Below are positions 1-6,816 of a DNA stretch of 7,286 nucleotides, one piece after another. The DNA lies in contig JAUYPK010000153.1 of assembly GCA_030697615.1 (NCBI GenBank), forward strand, positions 1 to 7,286, written 5' to 3'. Positions within the stretch are counted from its first letter, which is position 1. Every line of letters begins with the position of its first letter. The notes under the pieces were generated by a model. It was not told the origin of the DNA, made no database searches, and saw only the letters and a program-made list of their open reading frames with translations. The stretch is from Microcaldota archaeon. Its GTDB lineage: Archaea > Micrarchaeota > Micrarchaeia > Norongarragalinales > UBA8480. The position numbers were made by a program, and so were the translations under genes.

Positions 1-2335
1 AACGCAACGCACGTGCAGTTTCGTCAGAGTTATGCTGGAATGATTCGTAAATTCCCCTAATTGCCTTGCCTTGCTTTTCAAAGTCGTTCGGATTAGTTGA
101 AACAAAATTGTCAAAGAACCACTTGAAAAACTCATCATTAAGCGAAGACTGTAACTCTATTCTTTTTCGCTTTGCTTGACCTAGCTCTGCTTCGCACCGC
201 TTTGCATCATTTGCACTCCAAGCTTGTTGTTTAAACTGTTCAAACTGCTGAAAGTCATCACCCCACGCGCCTAGCCACACGCCAGCTTCAAATTCACCTG
301 AATTACGCTCAGCACAGTTGCCGGCAAATTCTACGCCGCCAGTTTCCTCGCTGTGAACCTCGCCTTGCTTACATTCAAAATTGACAACCCTACCATGGTC
401 CTCGCTGCACCTTGGAATTGCACAGTCACGATTAGTTGTACATTGCTTACATTGTTTTGTACTTTCGCAGCCGTTTAACCAGTCGCCATCACAATCCCAA
501 AAACCTTGGCTGCACTCGCACCACGCTTGAGAGCCACAAACTTGGTTGGGATTATTGCACTGGCTAGGATTACAAATGGAAGGAGATTGTCCCTCAACAG
601 GTTGCTCCTCCACAACTAACCCAGTTAACGGAGAATATAAACGCTGCAATAATCTGTTTTCTTTAGCTGATGCAGTTGTAGAATTAGAACTAGGGTCAGG
701 TTGGCAAGTTGTCCTCCAACAAGTTAATACATAACTACTGCAAGTTGGAGAATCGTATTCGTATTGGGTTGAAATTGCAGAATACCCCGCTTGACACATA
801 GGCATAGGATTAGCTGGACAATCGCAAGTGCCGTCTCCCGAACCAGTTACCGAAGTACGGTTTTCATTTACAGTCGCTTGATTTGATTCGTTTCGAGGTA
901 ATTGTTCTGTTTGATTCCATTGTGGTTGAACTTGAGTTTGATTCCATTGTGGTTGAACTTGAGTTTGGTTTTGTGGAAATTCCCCTTCAAAAGGCCGCAC
1001 TTCATCTCGCGGCACGCAGTCCCTTGCTTGTACGCAAGTGCAAGTAGTCCGGTCTTGATATTGACACGGTCCGCATCGCACATCTCCACAAGTTGACTCA
1101 ACGCAAGAAACAGCATTTGAACAAGTTAACAACTCCCCGCACGAGATTTCGTTGCCAGAACAATAGGAACTAGTGACTTCACGTGAGAAATTCAACAAAC
1201 GTTGCTTGAACTCAAATTGCTTCACGTTTTCCTTTGAAAAACCATTTTGTTCAACAAATATCTTCTCGATTTCTGCAATCGCCTCGTCGTTTGAAATGTC
1301 AAATTCGCGCCGCCCAACTTTTTTCATAAACTCATTTACCACTTGCTCATACTGTTGCCGCTGTGACTCAACAAAATGCAGGTTATCTGGAGAAGGGTTC
1401 GCATCTAGATTAGCAGCACCGCGCTTCAATTCATTTATAATTTCACGCATCTTTGCAGTGTATTCTCCTGAAGCGGAATAGCCGAAGTTAGCTTCTCCAA
1501 TTTGTTGATTTACAACCGCCATTTCCAAACGGTGCTGTACATCAATCCACGAATTTACCCAGTGCCAATCTTGGTCAGTCATTTCGTCGCCAGCTAATTT
1601 GACAGTTACACTTTCACCTTCGAAAAGAGTAGCACTCCATTTCAACTTATTTGACTCACTTGCACTGTAGCCAAACCAACCAGCCAGTGTTTCCCTACAT
1701 TGTCGCTTGTTGTTCTGTAAGTAGTCTTGTAATTGTTTTTCAAATTCAACTGCTTTTAGTGCAGCTTCTTTTTGTTTTTCACTGTTGCCAACGCTTGACT
1801 GCGCTAAGTTTTTGAACGCGTTTATCATTTGTTCAATATTGAAGTCTTCGCTTTCTTTGTAATCCGATCGCAGGTCAAAATTGTAAAATACATTTGTTTG
1901 GCCATCTCTCTGAATAACCTGTGGCCAACTGTCAAGCGAAACCTTGATCTTACTTCCATCGTAGAGTGTTTTCCTCCACACTGCTACAGGGCTAGTGAGT
2001 TTAACTGACTTGCTCACTAGTGGAGACCAAGCCCATTGTTCAAATTGCGTTGGCTCGCCAAACAACTGGCGCATTTTATCCTGATCCCAGCCACGAAATT
2101 CTTGCCGGTTCTCTTCATCGTCTTCACGATCCCTAAAAGTAGCTTCATCGCCATTAAGCGTGTCAAAAAGTTTTTCCCGCTCGTTGTTAAGCAAAACACT
2201 AAACTGCAAGTAATTTATCTGACCTGCTTCAAATTGCTCGCCGTAACTAGAAACTGAAGTTGCAAAAGAATCCGCAAAAACTACACTGGGTAAAATAAGT
2301 AAAAACGCAATGAAGTAAACCAAGAATCGTCGCAT
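1..2335 (-). CDS. Large secreted Cys-rich protein, 3'-truncated by window edge
   Basis: Reading the minus strand from ATG at 2335 gives 778 codons without a stop, continuing past the left edge, so the C-terminus and any anchor are unseen. Residues 1-21 form a Sec signal peptide: two Arg, a hydrophobic core, and a cleavage site after Val-Phe-Ala21. Residues 22-390 are charged, Gln/Glu-rich and nearly Cys-free (one Cys at 213), probably helical. Residues 392-440 contain 11 Cys. Residues 456-494 form a Gln/Asn linker with five N-glycosylation sequons (N456, N465, N474, N482, N492). Cys clusters follow at 504-544 and 588-643; the latter contains DCDGDWLNGCES (614-625), a motif style I associate with extracellular Cys-rich proteins. 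Residues 680-778 are Cys-poor and charged again. FGYSAS occurs twice (221, 284). A TATA box sits 26.5 bases before the ATG. The protein is probably exported, disulfide-bonded and glycosylated. I recognise no enzymatic domain, and its function is unknown. The reading frame is very secure. Confidence 0.9.
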   Translation of the reverse strand, partial: MRRFLVYFIAFLLILPSVVFADSFATSVSSYGEQFEAGQINYLQFSVLLNNEREKLFDTLNGDEATFRDREDDEENRQEFRGWDQDKMRQLFGEPTQFEQWAWSPLVSKSVKLTSPVAVWRKTLYDGSKIKVSLDSWPQVIQRDGQTNVFYNFDLRSDYKESEDFNIEQMINAFKNLAQSSVGNSEKQKEAALKAVEFEKQLQDYLQNNKRQCRETLAGWFGYSASESNKLKWSATLFEGESVTVKLAGDEMTDQDWHWVNSWIDVQHRLEMAVVNQQIGEANFGYSASGEYTAKMREIINELKRGAANLDANPSPDNLHFVESQRQQYEQVVNEFMKKVGRREFDISNDEAIAEIEKIFVEQNGFSKENVKQFEFKQRLLNFSREVTSSYCSGNEISCGELLTCSNAVSCVESTCGDVRCGPCQYQDRTTCTCVQARDCVPRDEVRPFEGEFPQNQTQVQPQWNQTQVQPQWNQTEQLPRNESNQATVNENRTSVTGSGDGTCDCPANPMPMCQAGYSAISTQYEYDSPTCSSYVLTCWRTTCQPDPSSNSTTASAKENRLLQRLYSPLTGLVVEEQPVEGQSPSICNPSQCNNPNQVCGSQAWCECSQGFWDCDGDWLNGCESTKQCKQCTTNRDCAIPRCSEDHGRVVNFECKQGEVHSEETGGVEFAGNCAERNSGEFEAGVWLGAWGDDFQQFEQFKQQAWSANDAKRCEAELGQAKRKRIELQSSLNDEFFKWFFDNFVSTNPNDFEKQGKAIRGIYESFQHNSDETARALR
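911..964 (-). repeat. Perfect 27-bp tandem duplication inside the secreted-protein gene
   Basis: Two identical adjacent 27-bp units lie at 911-937 and 938-964. Each is exactly nine codons, so the frame is kept. The unit encodes Thr-Gln-Val-Gln-Pro-Gln-Trp-Asn-Gln and adds one Asn-Gln-Thr glycosylation sequon per copy. Zero divergence between copies suggests a recent slippage duplication or an array still changing in copy number. Confidence 0.95.
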
Positions 2336-2357
2336 AATAAATGCTACTAACTAGCAA

Positions 2358-2365
2358 TATTTAAA
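2358..2365 (-). promoter_or_regulatory. TATA box of the secreted-protein gene (leaderless)
   Basis: TTTAAATA on the minus strand is centred 26.5 bases upstream of the ATG at 2335. Archaeal transcription starts about 26 bases after the TATA centre, so the mRNA would begin at or next to the start codon. No Shine-Dalgarno-like sequence precedes the ATG, which agrees with a leaderless transcript. Confidence 0.7.
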
Positions 2366-2372
2366 CCAACCT

Positions 2373-2387
2373 AAAAAAACATAAAAA
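2373..2387 (-). terminator. T-rich terminator after the MsrQ-like gene
   Basis: On the minus strand, a run of five T (2387-2383) and then seven T (2379-2373) follow the stop codon at 2395 within 25 bases. Intrinsic termination in archaea relies mainly on such T tracts without needing a hairpin. The tract lies just before the TATA box of the next gene and would separate the two transcripts. Confidence 0.5.
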
Positions 2388-2394
2388 TGAGCCA

Positions 2395-3048
2395 CTAGGT
2401 ATTTTGCGGTTGTTGCGTTGGCGTTGTAAATTTTACATAGAACCGTGCTGCTTCAAGTATTAGCGTAATCGCCGCGATTACTAGAAAAGTTCCGGAATAG
2501 GCATTTATCGCTCCATTTTTGAAGTCAATACCAATCATAAAAGCGTGTAAAAATATCAAGGCATAGGCAACGTATGCAAGTTTGTGAAGGGTAAACCAGC
2601 GTTTTCCCAACTTGTCAACCGCATAGTTAAACGAAGTGGCAAAGAGAAAAAAGAGTAAAACAAGCGCAATTAAACCAACTAATTGCCAAATTTTTCCACC
2701 AAGCGCCATTTGAAACACTATTCCTAAGTTTCCCTTAAATGTAAAAACGGCTTGTATTAATGAATGTAGAAAGGCAAAAACAAACGCTGAGACTCCAAGC
2801 GCACGCCTCGCTAAGTAAATCGAAGAATTTAATTCAAACTTTGGCCAAAGTGTACGGATCGGAGTAACCATCAATGCTAAGCTGAGAAAAGTAAACGCAA
2901 GGTAGCCATAAGCGTTGGCGGTGAATATGTTTGGAACCCCGTCTTTTGTAAACAAAAACCACGTGGCAAGCGTCAACACAAGTGCAACTACATATACAAT
3001 TAGCCTGGCTTTGTTCACTAGTTTCAAATTAATTTCTCGAAGCGACAT
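2395..3048 (-). CDS. MsrQ/YedZ-like haem-binding membrane protein (ferric reductase-like domain)
   Basis: A 217-residue integral membrane protein with about six hydrophobic segments (roughly 13-34, 47-63, 82-103, 118-140, 153-173 and 186-205). The pattern fits the ferric reductase-like transmembrane family: RRALG at 81-85 leading to His95, then GKRWFTLHKL with His155, and LHAF with His168. These His are the expected b-haem ligands. The segments TPIRTLW (62-68) and LFATS (135-139) also resemble MsrQ. In bacteria MsrQ passes electrons to the periplasmic methionine-sulfoxide reductase MsrP; no msrP-like gene is present here, so the electron acceptor is unknown. An in-frame TTG at 3075 would add nine residues, but it overlaps the TATA box, so I take the ATG at 3048. 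The tail is short, polar and Gln-rich. Assignment to the broad family is firmer than to MsrQ itself. Confidence 0.82.
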   Translation of the reverse strand: MSLREINLKLVNKARLIVYVVALVLTLATWFLFTKDGVPNIFTANAYGYLAFTFLSLALMVTPIRTLWPKFELNSSIYLARRALGVSAFVFAFLHSLIQAVFTFKGNLGIVFQMALGGKIWQLVGLIALVLLFFLFATSFNYAVDKLGKRWFTLHKLAYVAYALIFLHAFMIGIDFKNGAINAYSGTFLVIAAITLILEAARFYVKFTTPTQQPQNT

Positions 3049-3074
3049 AGCGGAATATTCACAGCACTTCAACA

Positions 3075-3082
3075 AATTTAAA
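3075..3082 (-). promoter_or_regulatory. TATA box of the MsrQ-like gene
   Basis: TTTAAATT on the minus strand is centred 30.5 bases upstream of the ATG at 3048, predicting a leader of about four bases. It is preceded by the purine-rich AAAGCG, a plausible BRE. Its position makes the upstream TTG start at 3075 unlikely. Confidence 0.55.
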
Positions 3083-3123
3083 CGCTTTGTTAAAATAATT
3101 TTTATCAGTCCGTCCGCTTGGTG

Positions 3124-3168
3124 TTTTTTCGTCTGCCTGAGGCACGAAGAAAAATAAGAGAGGCAGAC
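3124..3168. repeat. Inverted-repeat element between divergent promoters
   Basis: Two overlapping foldings are possible. GTCTGCCT (3131-3138) and AGGCAGAC (3161-3168) form a perfect 8-bp inverted repeat with a 22-base loop. Alternatively 3124-3152 folds as a long hairpin: TGCC/GGCA around a TGA loop, then a two-base bulge, then eight more pairs from the T run against CGAAGAAA (one G-T). It lies between the TATA boxes at 3075-3082 (minus) and 3185-3192 (plus). It could be an operator, a bidirectional hairpin or a small interspersed element. The role is inferred; the pairing is directly visible. Confidence 0.6.
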
Positions 3169-3184
3169 AATCTCAGAATGTAGG

Positions 3185-3192
3185 TTTATTAA
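3185..3192 (+). promoter_or_regulatory. TATA box of the 3215 gene (leaderless)
   Basis: TTTATTAA is centred 26.5 bases before the ATG at 3215, the same spacing as for the genes starting at 2335 and 6794. The bases before the ATG are T-rich with no Shine-Dalgarno, so a leaderless transcript is likely. Confidence 0.5.
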
Positions 3193-3214
3193 GTTATATT
3201 GATTTTTTTATCTT

Positions 3215-3631
3215 ATGGGCTTATTTGACTTCTTAAAAAATAAAAAAAATAGCATACAAATGATTGATCCAAAAGAACTTAAGCCACTTCCAAGAGTAAA
3301 AAGGAACTTTTCAGAAAAAGAAAAGCAAGCTATAATATATATAGAAAAAACATTTGGCGAAGTTTATCCGAAATCGGCTGAGGATTGGATTGCTGATTTT
3401 GAGAGGGATTTAAACCCGGCACAAGAGATAGCGCTATTTTGGTACATGGCAGATATTTACAATAAATTTGTCGGCAAGTATAAAAATAGTTTAGAACATA
3501 GAAAAGAACTTTTCAAATTATTGATGCTATGTAGCTTTGGCGATAATGATTACGTTATGTCGCAGTTCCAACCAAAACATTTGTCACAGGCAGAAGTTAA
3601 TGAAATAATTAAAGAAGTTCGGAAAAGCTAA
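3215..3631 (+). CDS. Hypothetical small charged protein, 138 aa
   Basis: I do not recognise this protein. It begins MGLFDFLKNKKN, an amphipathic Lys-rich start seen in many small cytosolic or membrane-peripheral proteins. The rest is strongly charged and looks mostly helical: a Lys/Glu-rich part (about 28-45), a Trp/acidic stretch (57-80) and a C-terminal helix ending in basic residues. It has no signal peptide, membrane span or recognisable catalytic motif, and a single Cys near residue 106. It is the only clear plus-strand gene among minus-strand neighbours, and converges on the HD gene with a 38-base gap. Its DNA is visibly more AT-rich, with many AAA, ATA and AGA codons, which may point to separate acquisition. 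A properly spaced TATA box and an intact frame support a real gene. Confidence 0.75.
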   Translation: MGLFDFLKNKKNSIQMIDPKELKPLPRVKRNFSEKEKQAIIYIEKTFGEVYPKSAEDWIADFERDLNPAQEIALFWYMADIYNKFVGKYKNSLEHRKELFKLLMLCSFGDNDYVMSQFQPKHLSQAEVNEIIKEVRKS

Positions 3632-3669
3632 ACCCCCCTGCAACTAGTAAACCCATTAAGCAACGCACA

Positions 3670-4200
3670 TTATTCCGTAATCAGTCCGTTGGGTAAAAGA
3701 TTTTTTGTTTTGACTTCTTCAAGAAACCAGACTAGTGCTTTGTTTTGTCTCCAGCCTCCTGGGCAGTCTGCGCGATCTGCCACCATAAAAATACAAAGAA
3801 TTGACAAGTTAACTTTGCTTAAAAGTTTACGCCATGCCTTTTCAGAAGGTGCTTCGCCACGTAAATGCGATAAATACCAAGGTAAATTTATATCGTGATA
3901 TTTTACCAAATTAACAAACCCCGCATCGAACTTGCCGTATTTTTCAAGAAGTTTGACAGACTCTTCCGGTTTTGCATTTCCACTGATCTTACCAATATCA
4001 TGCACGTAACTAAGATTAATCAAAATATCTTTTTCTTCAAGTGCAAGCTTATTCAACTCACTTAACTCCTGCGCTCTTTTTACCACCATTTCAGTATGTT
4101 CCAAAGCATTTGACGCAGTGTGACGTTCAGGATTTAGAGATACGCCCTGCATTTTTTTATAGTCACTGACAAAAGCCAAGTTATTACAAATAAAATCCAT
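3670..4200 (-). CDS. Stand-alone HD-domain phosphohydrolase
   Basis: A 176-residue protein, from the ATG at 4200, containing the HD metal-dependent phosphohydrolase signature. His35 lies in LEHTE, the doublet His67-Asp68 in YVHDIGK, and Asp142 in VADRAD. His102 in VKYHD and His27 in NPERH match extra conserved His seen in HD domains related to the one appended to CCA-adding enzymes. The H...HD...D set should bind one or two divalent metals and cleave a phosphomonoester or phosphodiester, probably of a nucleotide, but the substrate cannot be read from sequence. No nucleotidyltransferase or other fused domain is present. An in-frame GTG at 4233 would add 11 residues; I prefer the ATG because those residues add no HD feature. 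No TATA box is visible between it and the aminotransferase stop, so the two genes are probably co-transcribed. Confidence 0.85.
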   Translation of the reverse strand: MDFICNNLAFVSDYKKMQGVSLNPERHTASNALEHTEMVVKRAQELSELNKLALEEKDILINLSYVHDIGKISGNAKPEESVKLLEKYGKFDAGFVNLVKYHDINLPWYLSHLRGEAPSEKAWRKLLSKVNLSILCIFMVADRADCPGGWRQNKALVWFLEEVKTKNLLPNGLITE

Positions 4201-4229
4201 CGTTATGCATCTCAACCTGAAATTTGGGA

Positions 4230-4256
4230 TCACCGGCCTTTTTCTTTGGCGGCCAT
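4230..4256 (-). other. Possible eight-codon mini-ORF upstream of the HD gene
   Basis: An ATG at 4256 opens a frame of eight codons (MAAKEKGR) ending in TGA. That TGA overlaps the alternative GTG start (4233) of the HD gene in the arrangement GTGA. Such overlaps allow translational coupling, so this could be a leader peptide helping ribosomes reach the HD frame. It may equally be chance. Confidence 0.2.
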
Positions 4257-4275
4257 AAGTGAAAAGTAGCTTTTG

Positions 4276-5460
4276 TTACATCCTGCTTTTTAACACGGTT
4301 TCAATTGTGTCAAGCGCAGATTCTAGTTGCTTTACAGTTGGTAGGAAAACTATTCTGAAGAATAGCCTACCCCTTAGTTCTGGCCCTACAAACCCATTGC
4401 CTGGAACAATCACTACGCCGTTTTTTATCAATTCAAGCGCAAGTTCCTTGTCGCTCTTCCACTTAGCAGCGTATGCTGGAGTAACTTCGACCAATGCATA
4501 AAAAGCTCCTCGCGGGCTAGGCATTCTCAAGCCATCAAAAGCATTTATTTTCTTAACTAAAACATCCCGACGTTTTTTAAGTTCACTGTTAAAAACCGCC
4601 AAGAAGTCCATTGACCCGTTTAACGCGGCAATACCACCACGTTGCATTTCCCAATTTACACTTAAGCGCTGGTTGCACAGCCGCTGAATAGCGTCCTTTA
4701 CTTTTTCCCACTTGTCACCGTGAAACGCCAGCCAACCTACCCTTGCGCCAGGATAAATGAAATTTTTTGACAAGCTTCCGCCTGAAACAAGCGGCACATC
4801 CTTGCAAATTTCACGCAGGTTAACTTTTTCTCCTTCGAACACAAGCATCTCGTATGCGTCGTCGCTTATAATCGGCAAATTGTACTCGCCGGCTATGTTT
4901 ACAATTTCCTGAAGTATTTTTCTGCTGTAAACCGCGCCAGTTGGATTATTTGGAGAAATGACTAAAATTGCTTTTGTGTAAGGGGTGATTGTGCCGCGCA
5001 TTGTGCTTACGTCTGGAATCCAATTATCGTCACAATTGTAAAAAACTTCGCTGCCAAAACTCACGCGTTGCTTAGTTAAGTAAAGCGGGTAAGATGGAGA
5101 GGGTAGTAAGATGTTCCTGCCGGGATCTACCATTGCTTGAAATAGGAAATCAATGCCTTCACTTAACCCGCTTGTAATAAACACATCGCGTGGCGTTACA
5201 TTTTCGTATTTTGCAACTGCAGCGCATAACTCGGGATCGCCGCCGCTTGGCGCGTAGCCTGAATAGTTTTTGTCAATTGCTTCTTTAACTGCGGTTAGAA
5301 TATGCTGGGGGGGCCTAAACCCAAATGGGCCTGGGTCGCCGATGTTCAAATAAGTCATCTTGACCCCTTGTGCCTCGACTTTCTTCGCCTCCTGCACAAT
5401 GTCACGAATAGGGTAAGACACTAACTCGCTTTTCTTACTAGGTTCAATAACGTCAATCAT
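4276..5460 (-). CDS. PLP-dependent class I/II aminotransferase
   Basis: A full-length 394-residue fold-type I aminotransferase, probably cytosolic, which would exchange the amino group between an amino acid and a 2-oxo acid (commonly glutamate/2-oxoglutarate). Signature residues are in place: SPNNPTG at 169-175 with the cofactor-contacting Asn172, ISDDAYE with Asp200 and Tyr203, the PLP-binding Lys232 in GGSLSKNF, Arg240 in PGARVGW, and Arg369 in FFRI for the substrate carboxylate. The N-terminal IGDP (40-43) and YAPSGG (69-74) segments also fit the AspC/alanine aminotransferase-like group. Among characterised relatives, archaeal alanine and aromatic aminotransferases are closest in pattern, but substrate preference cannot be settled from these motifs. 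The ATG at 5460 has a TATA-like box 28.5 bases upstream. The HD gene follows on the same strand. Confidence 0.93.
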   Translation of the reverse strand: MIDVIEPSKKSELVSYPIRDIVQEAKKVEAQGVKMTYLNIGDPGPFGFRPPQHILTAVKEAIDKNYSGYAPSGGDPELCAAVAKYENVTPRDVFITSGLSEGIDFLFQAMVDPGRNILLPSPSYPLYLTKQRVSFGSEVFYNCDDNWIPDVSTMRGTITPYTKAILVISPNNPTGAVYSRKILQEIVNIAGEYNLPIISDDAYEMLVFEGEKVNLREICKDVPLVSGGSLSKNFIYPGARVGWLAFHGDKWEKVKDAIQRLCNQRLSVNWEMQRGGIAALNGSMDFLAVFNSELKKRRDVLVKKINAFDGLRMPSPRGAFYALVEVTPAYAAKWKSDKELALELIKNGVVIVPGNGFVGPELRGRLFFRIVFLPTVKQLESALDTIETVLKSRM

Positions 5461-5484
5461 AATAACACAAATTATCTATCTTCT

Positions 5485-5492
5485 TAATTAAA
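5485..5492 (-). promoter_or_regulatory. TATA-like box of the aminotransferase gene
   Basis: TTTAATTA on the minus strand is centred 28.5 bases upstream of the ATG at 5460, implying a leader of only a few bases. The box is weaker than the TTTAAATA boxes of neighbouring genes. Confidence 0.4.
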
Positions 5493-5545
5493 ATTATATC
5501 AGTCGCACCCGCTTAGTGTGCAGTGCTCTGACTGAGCGACGAAAT

Positions 5546-5573
5546 AAAAACGCCAGAGCTCTCCTAGAGTTGG
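5546..5573 (-). terminator. Possible terminator after the ATPase gene
   Basis: Just after the ATPase stop, the minus strand carries a short hairpin (CTCT, loop AGG, AGAG) followed about ten bases later by five T and then ATTT. A second small hairpin (GCTC/GAGC, about 5525-5537) lies further on. The stems are short, so the T tract is the main support. Confidence 0.3.
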
Positions 5574-6794
5574 CTATAGGCATACTGCAGGGACTTTCAA
5601 ATATTTTTTTCCATTCGATTCTCCATAACCTATATCGTCCAGCGAAACTAAAAAGGTCTTTTTTGGCGCGTATTCAGAGAGGAAGTTTGCAAATGACCTC
5701 GATGTCTTTCCAGCCTTCTTAACTTCTACGGCAATTTCCAAGTCGCCAACTACGAAATCTAGCTCTCCGCCGGACGTGGTTCTCCAGTAATTTACCTTAC
5801 CTTTTGACCTAAGTTGACAATATACAAAATTTTCCAAGGTTTGTCCGGTTATACTGCCTGAAAAATCACCTAGAAGGTTGTTTCTAAAGCCATTATCTAG
5901 AAAATACACCTTTGGGTTTTTCCTTATTTCAGTTGAAATGTTTCTATGAAATGGCTTGATTATATTTATCACAAACGAGTCCTGCAATAGGGGCAGCATA
6001 GATTTCACTTCGTTATAAGAAACTCCGGATTGTTGGCTGAGTGTTTCGTACTTCACTGGGCTGCCTACCGATGCTGCAAGTGTCTTCAGGAGTAGAATTG
6101 CAGGTTCGCGGTATTTGGTGCCGAACCTCGCAACTACATCTTTCTCCACGTAATTAGAGAATAGGGTTTTTAGGAGCTCTACTTTTTTAGATTCATTCTC
6201 TTCCAAAGCGATGCGAGGATATGCGCCATACTTTAAGTACTCCTTGAGATAGGAATTGAACTCCCCTAGGAATCCCGTTTCTATTACTTTTCCCAACTGG
6301 GTTTCTGCCCTGAGTTCAATGAGTTTCTTTTCGTGCTTGGGACTTTTTGCCCTGAGGAACTCCGAAAAACTGAACGGCAAGACATCTATAAAGATAACCC
6401 GGCCAACTAAATATTTTCCTAATTCAGTTAAGTCAAAAGACGATGAACCAGTAGCTATAAACTTTGCATCAGTATAAGTGTCATAGAGTAGTTTCAATAT
6501 TTTTCCAATATCCTTCACGTACTGGGCTTCATCAAATAAGAACCACGTCTTTTTCGTTTGATGAAAGCCTATAAACTCCTTGGGATTTTTTTCAAATTTC
6601 ATACGCTCCAAGTCATCTTCAAACGTTACCAACACAATGTCCTTTTCATCTACTCCTCTTTTCAGAAGCATTTCCCGTATCTTCATTAGCAACGTGGTTT
6701 TTCCACTTTGTCTTGGGCCTCGAATAAGGATTATCTCCCGGTCTTCAAGCCATTTTTCTATCTCAGGTTCAACATCCCGCGGTACATATTCCAT
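5574..6794 (-). CDS. AAA_14/DUF4143 family ATPase with PD-(D/E)XK-like C-terminus
   Basis: A 406-residue protein with an N-terminal P-loop ATPase and a C-terminal DUF4143 region. The start MEYVPRDVEPEI is typical of the family. Walker A is GPRQSGKT (26-33), Walker B is WFLFDEA (84-90, Asp88-Glu89), and ATGSS (114-118) is a sensor-like strand. A winged-helix-like stretch (about 230-275) precedes YFLDNGFRN (297-305). Then come LENFVYCQL (320-328) and a nuclease-like core, GGELDF with Asp346 and EVKK with Glu357 and Lys359. Such proteins are abundant in archaea and bacteria; their role is not settled, and the nuclease-like residues suggest DNA binding or cutting. An ATG at 6839 is in frame, but the TATA box at 6817-6824 lies inside that extension, so I take 6794 as the start. 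No partner gene is adjacent. Confidence 0.92.
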   Translation of the reverse strand: MEYVPRDVEPEIEKWLEDREIILIRGPRQSGKTTLLMKIREMLLKRGVDEKDIVLVTFEDDLERMKFEKNPKEFIGFHQTKKTWFLFDEAQYVKDIGKILKLLYDTYTDAKFIATGSSSFDLTELGKYLVGRVIFIDVLPFSFSEFLRAKSPKHEKKLIELRAETQLGKVIETGFLGEFNSYLKEYLKYGAYPRIALEENESKKVELLKTLFSNYVEKDVVARFGTKYREPAILLLKTLAASVGSPVKYETLSQQSGVSYNEVKSMLPLLQDSFVINIIKPFHRNISTEIRKNPKVYFLDNGFRNNLLGDFSGSITGQTLENFVYCQLRSKGKVNYWRTTSGGELDFVVGDLEIAVEVKKAGKTSRSFANFLSEYAPKKTFLVSLDDIGYGESNGKKYLKVPAVCL

Positions 6795-6816
6795 ACAATT
6801 ATTATCAAACAACAAG

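Noticed and set aside
546..734. Plus-strand 62-codon ORF and other short plus-strand ORFs within 1-2335
   Set aside because: All lie antisense to the long secreted-protein frame and have no promoter or recognisable protein features.
868..1116. Minus-strand 82-codon ORF containing repeated KFNHNGIK
   Set aside because: It overlaps the secreted-protein gene in another frame; its repeat is the 27-bp duplication read out of frame.
3680..3689. Third partial copy of ATCAGTCCGT
   Set aside because: Only ten bases match, and it is coding sequence at the end of the HD gene; chance is sufficient.
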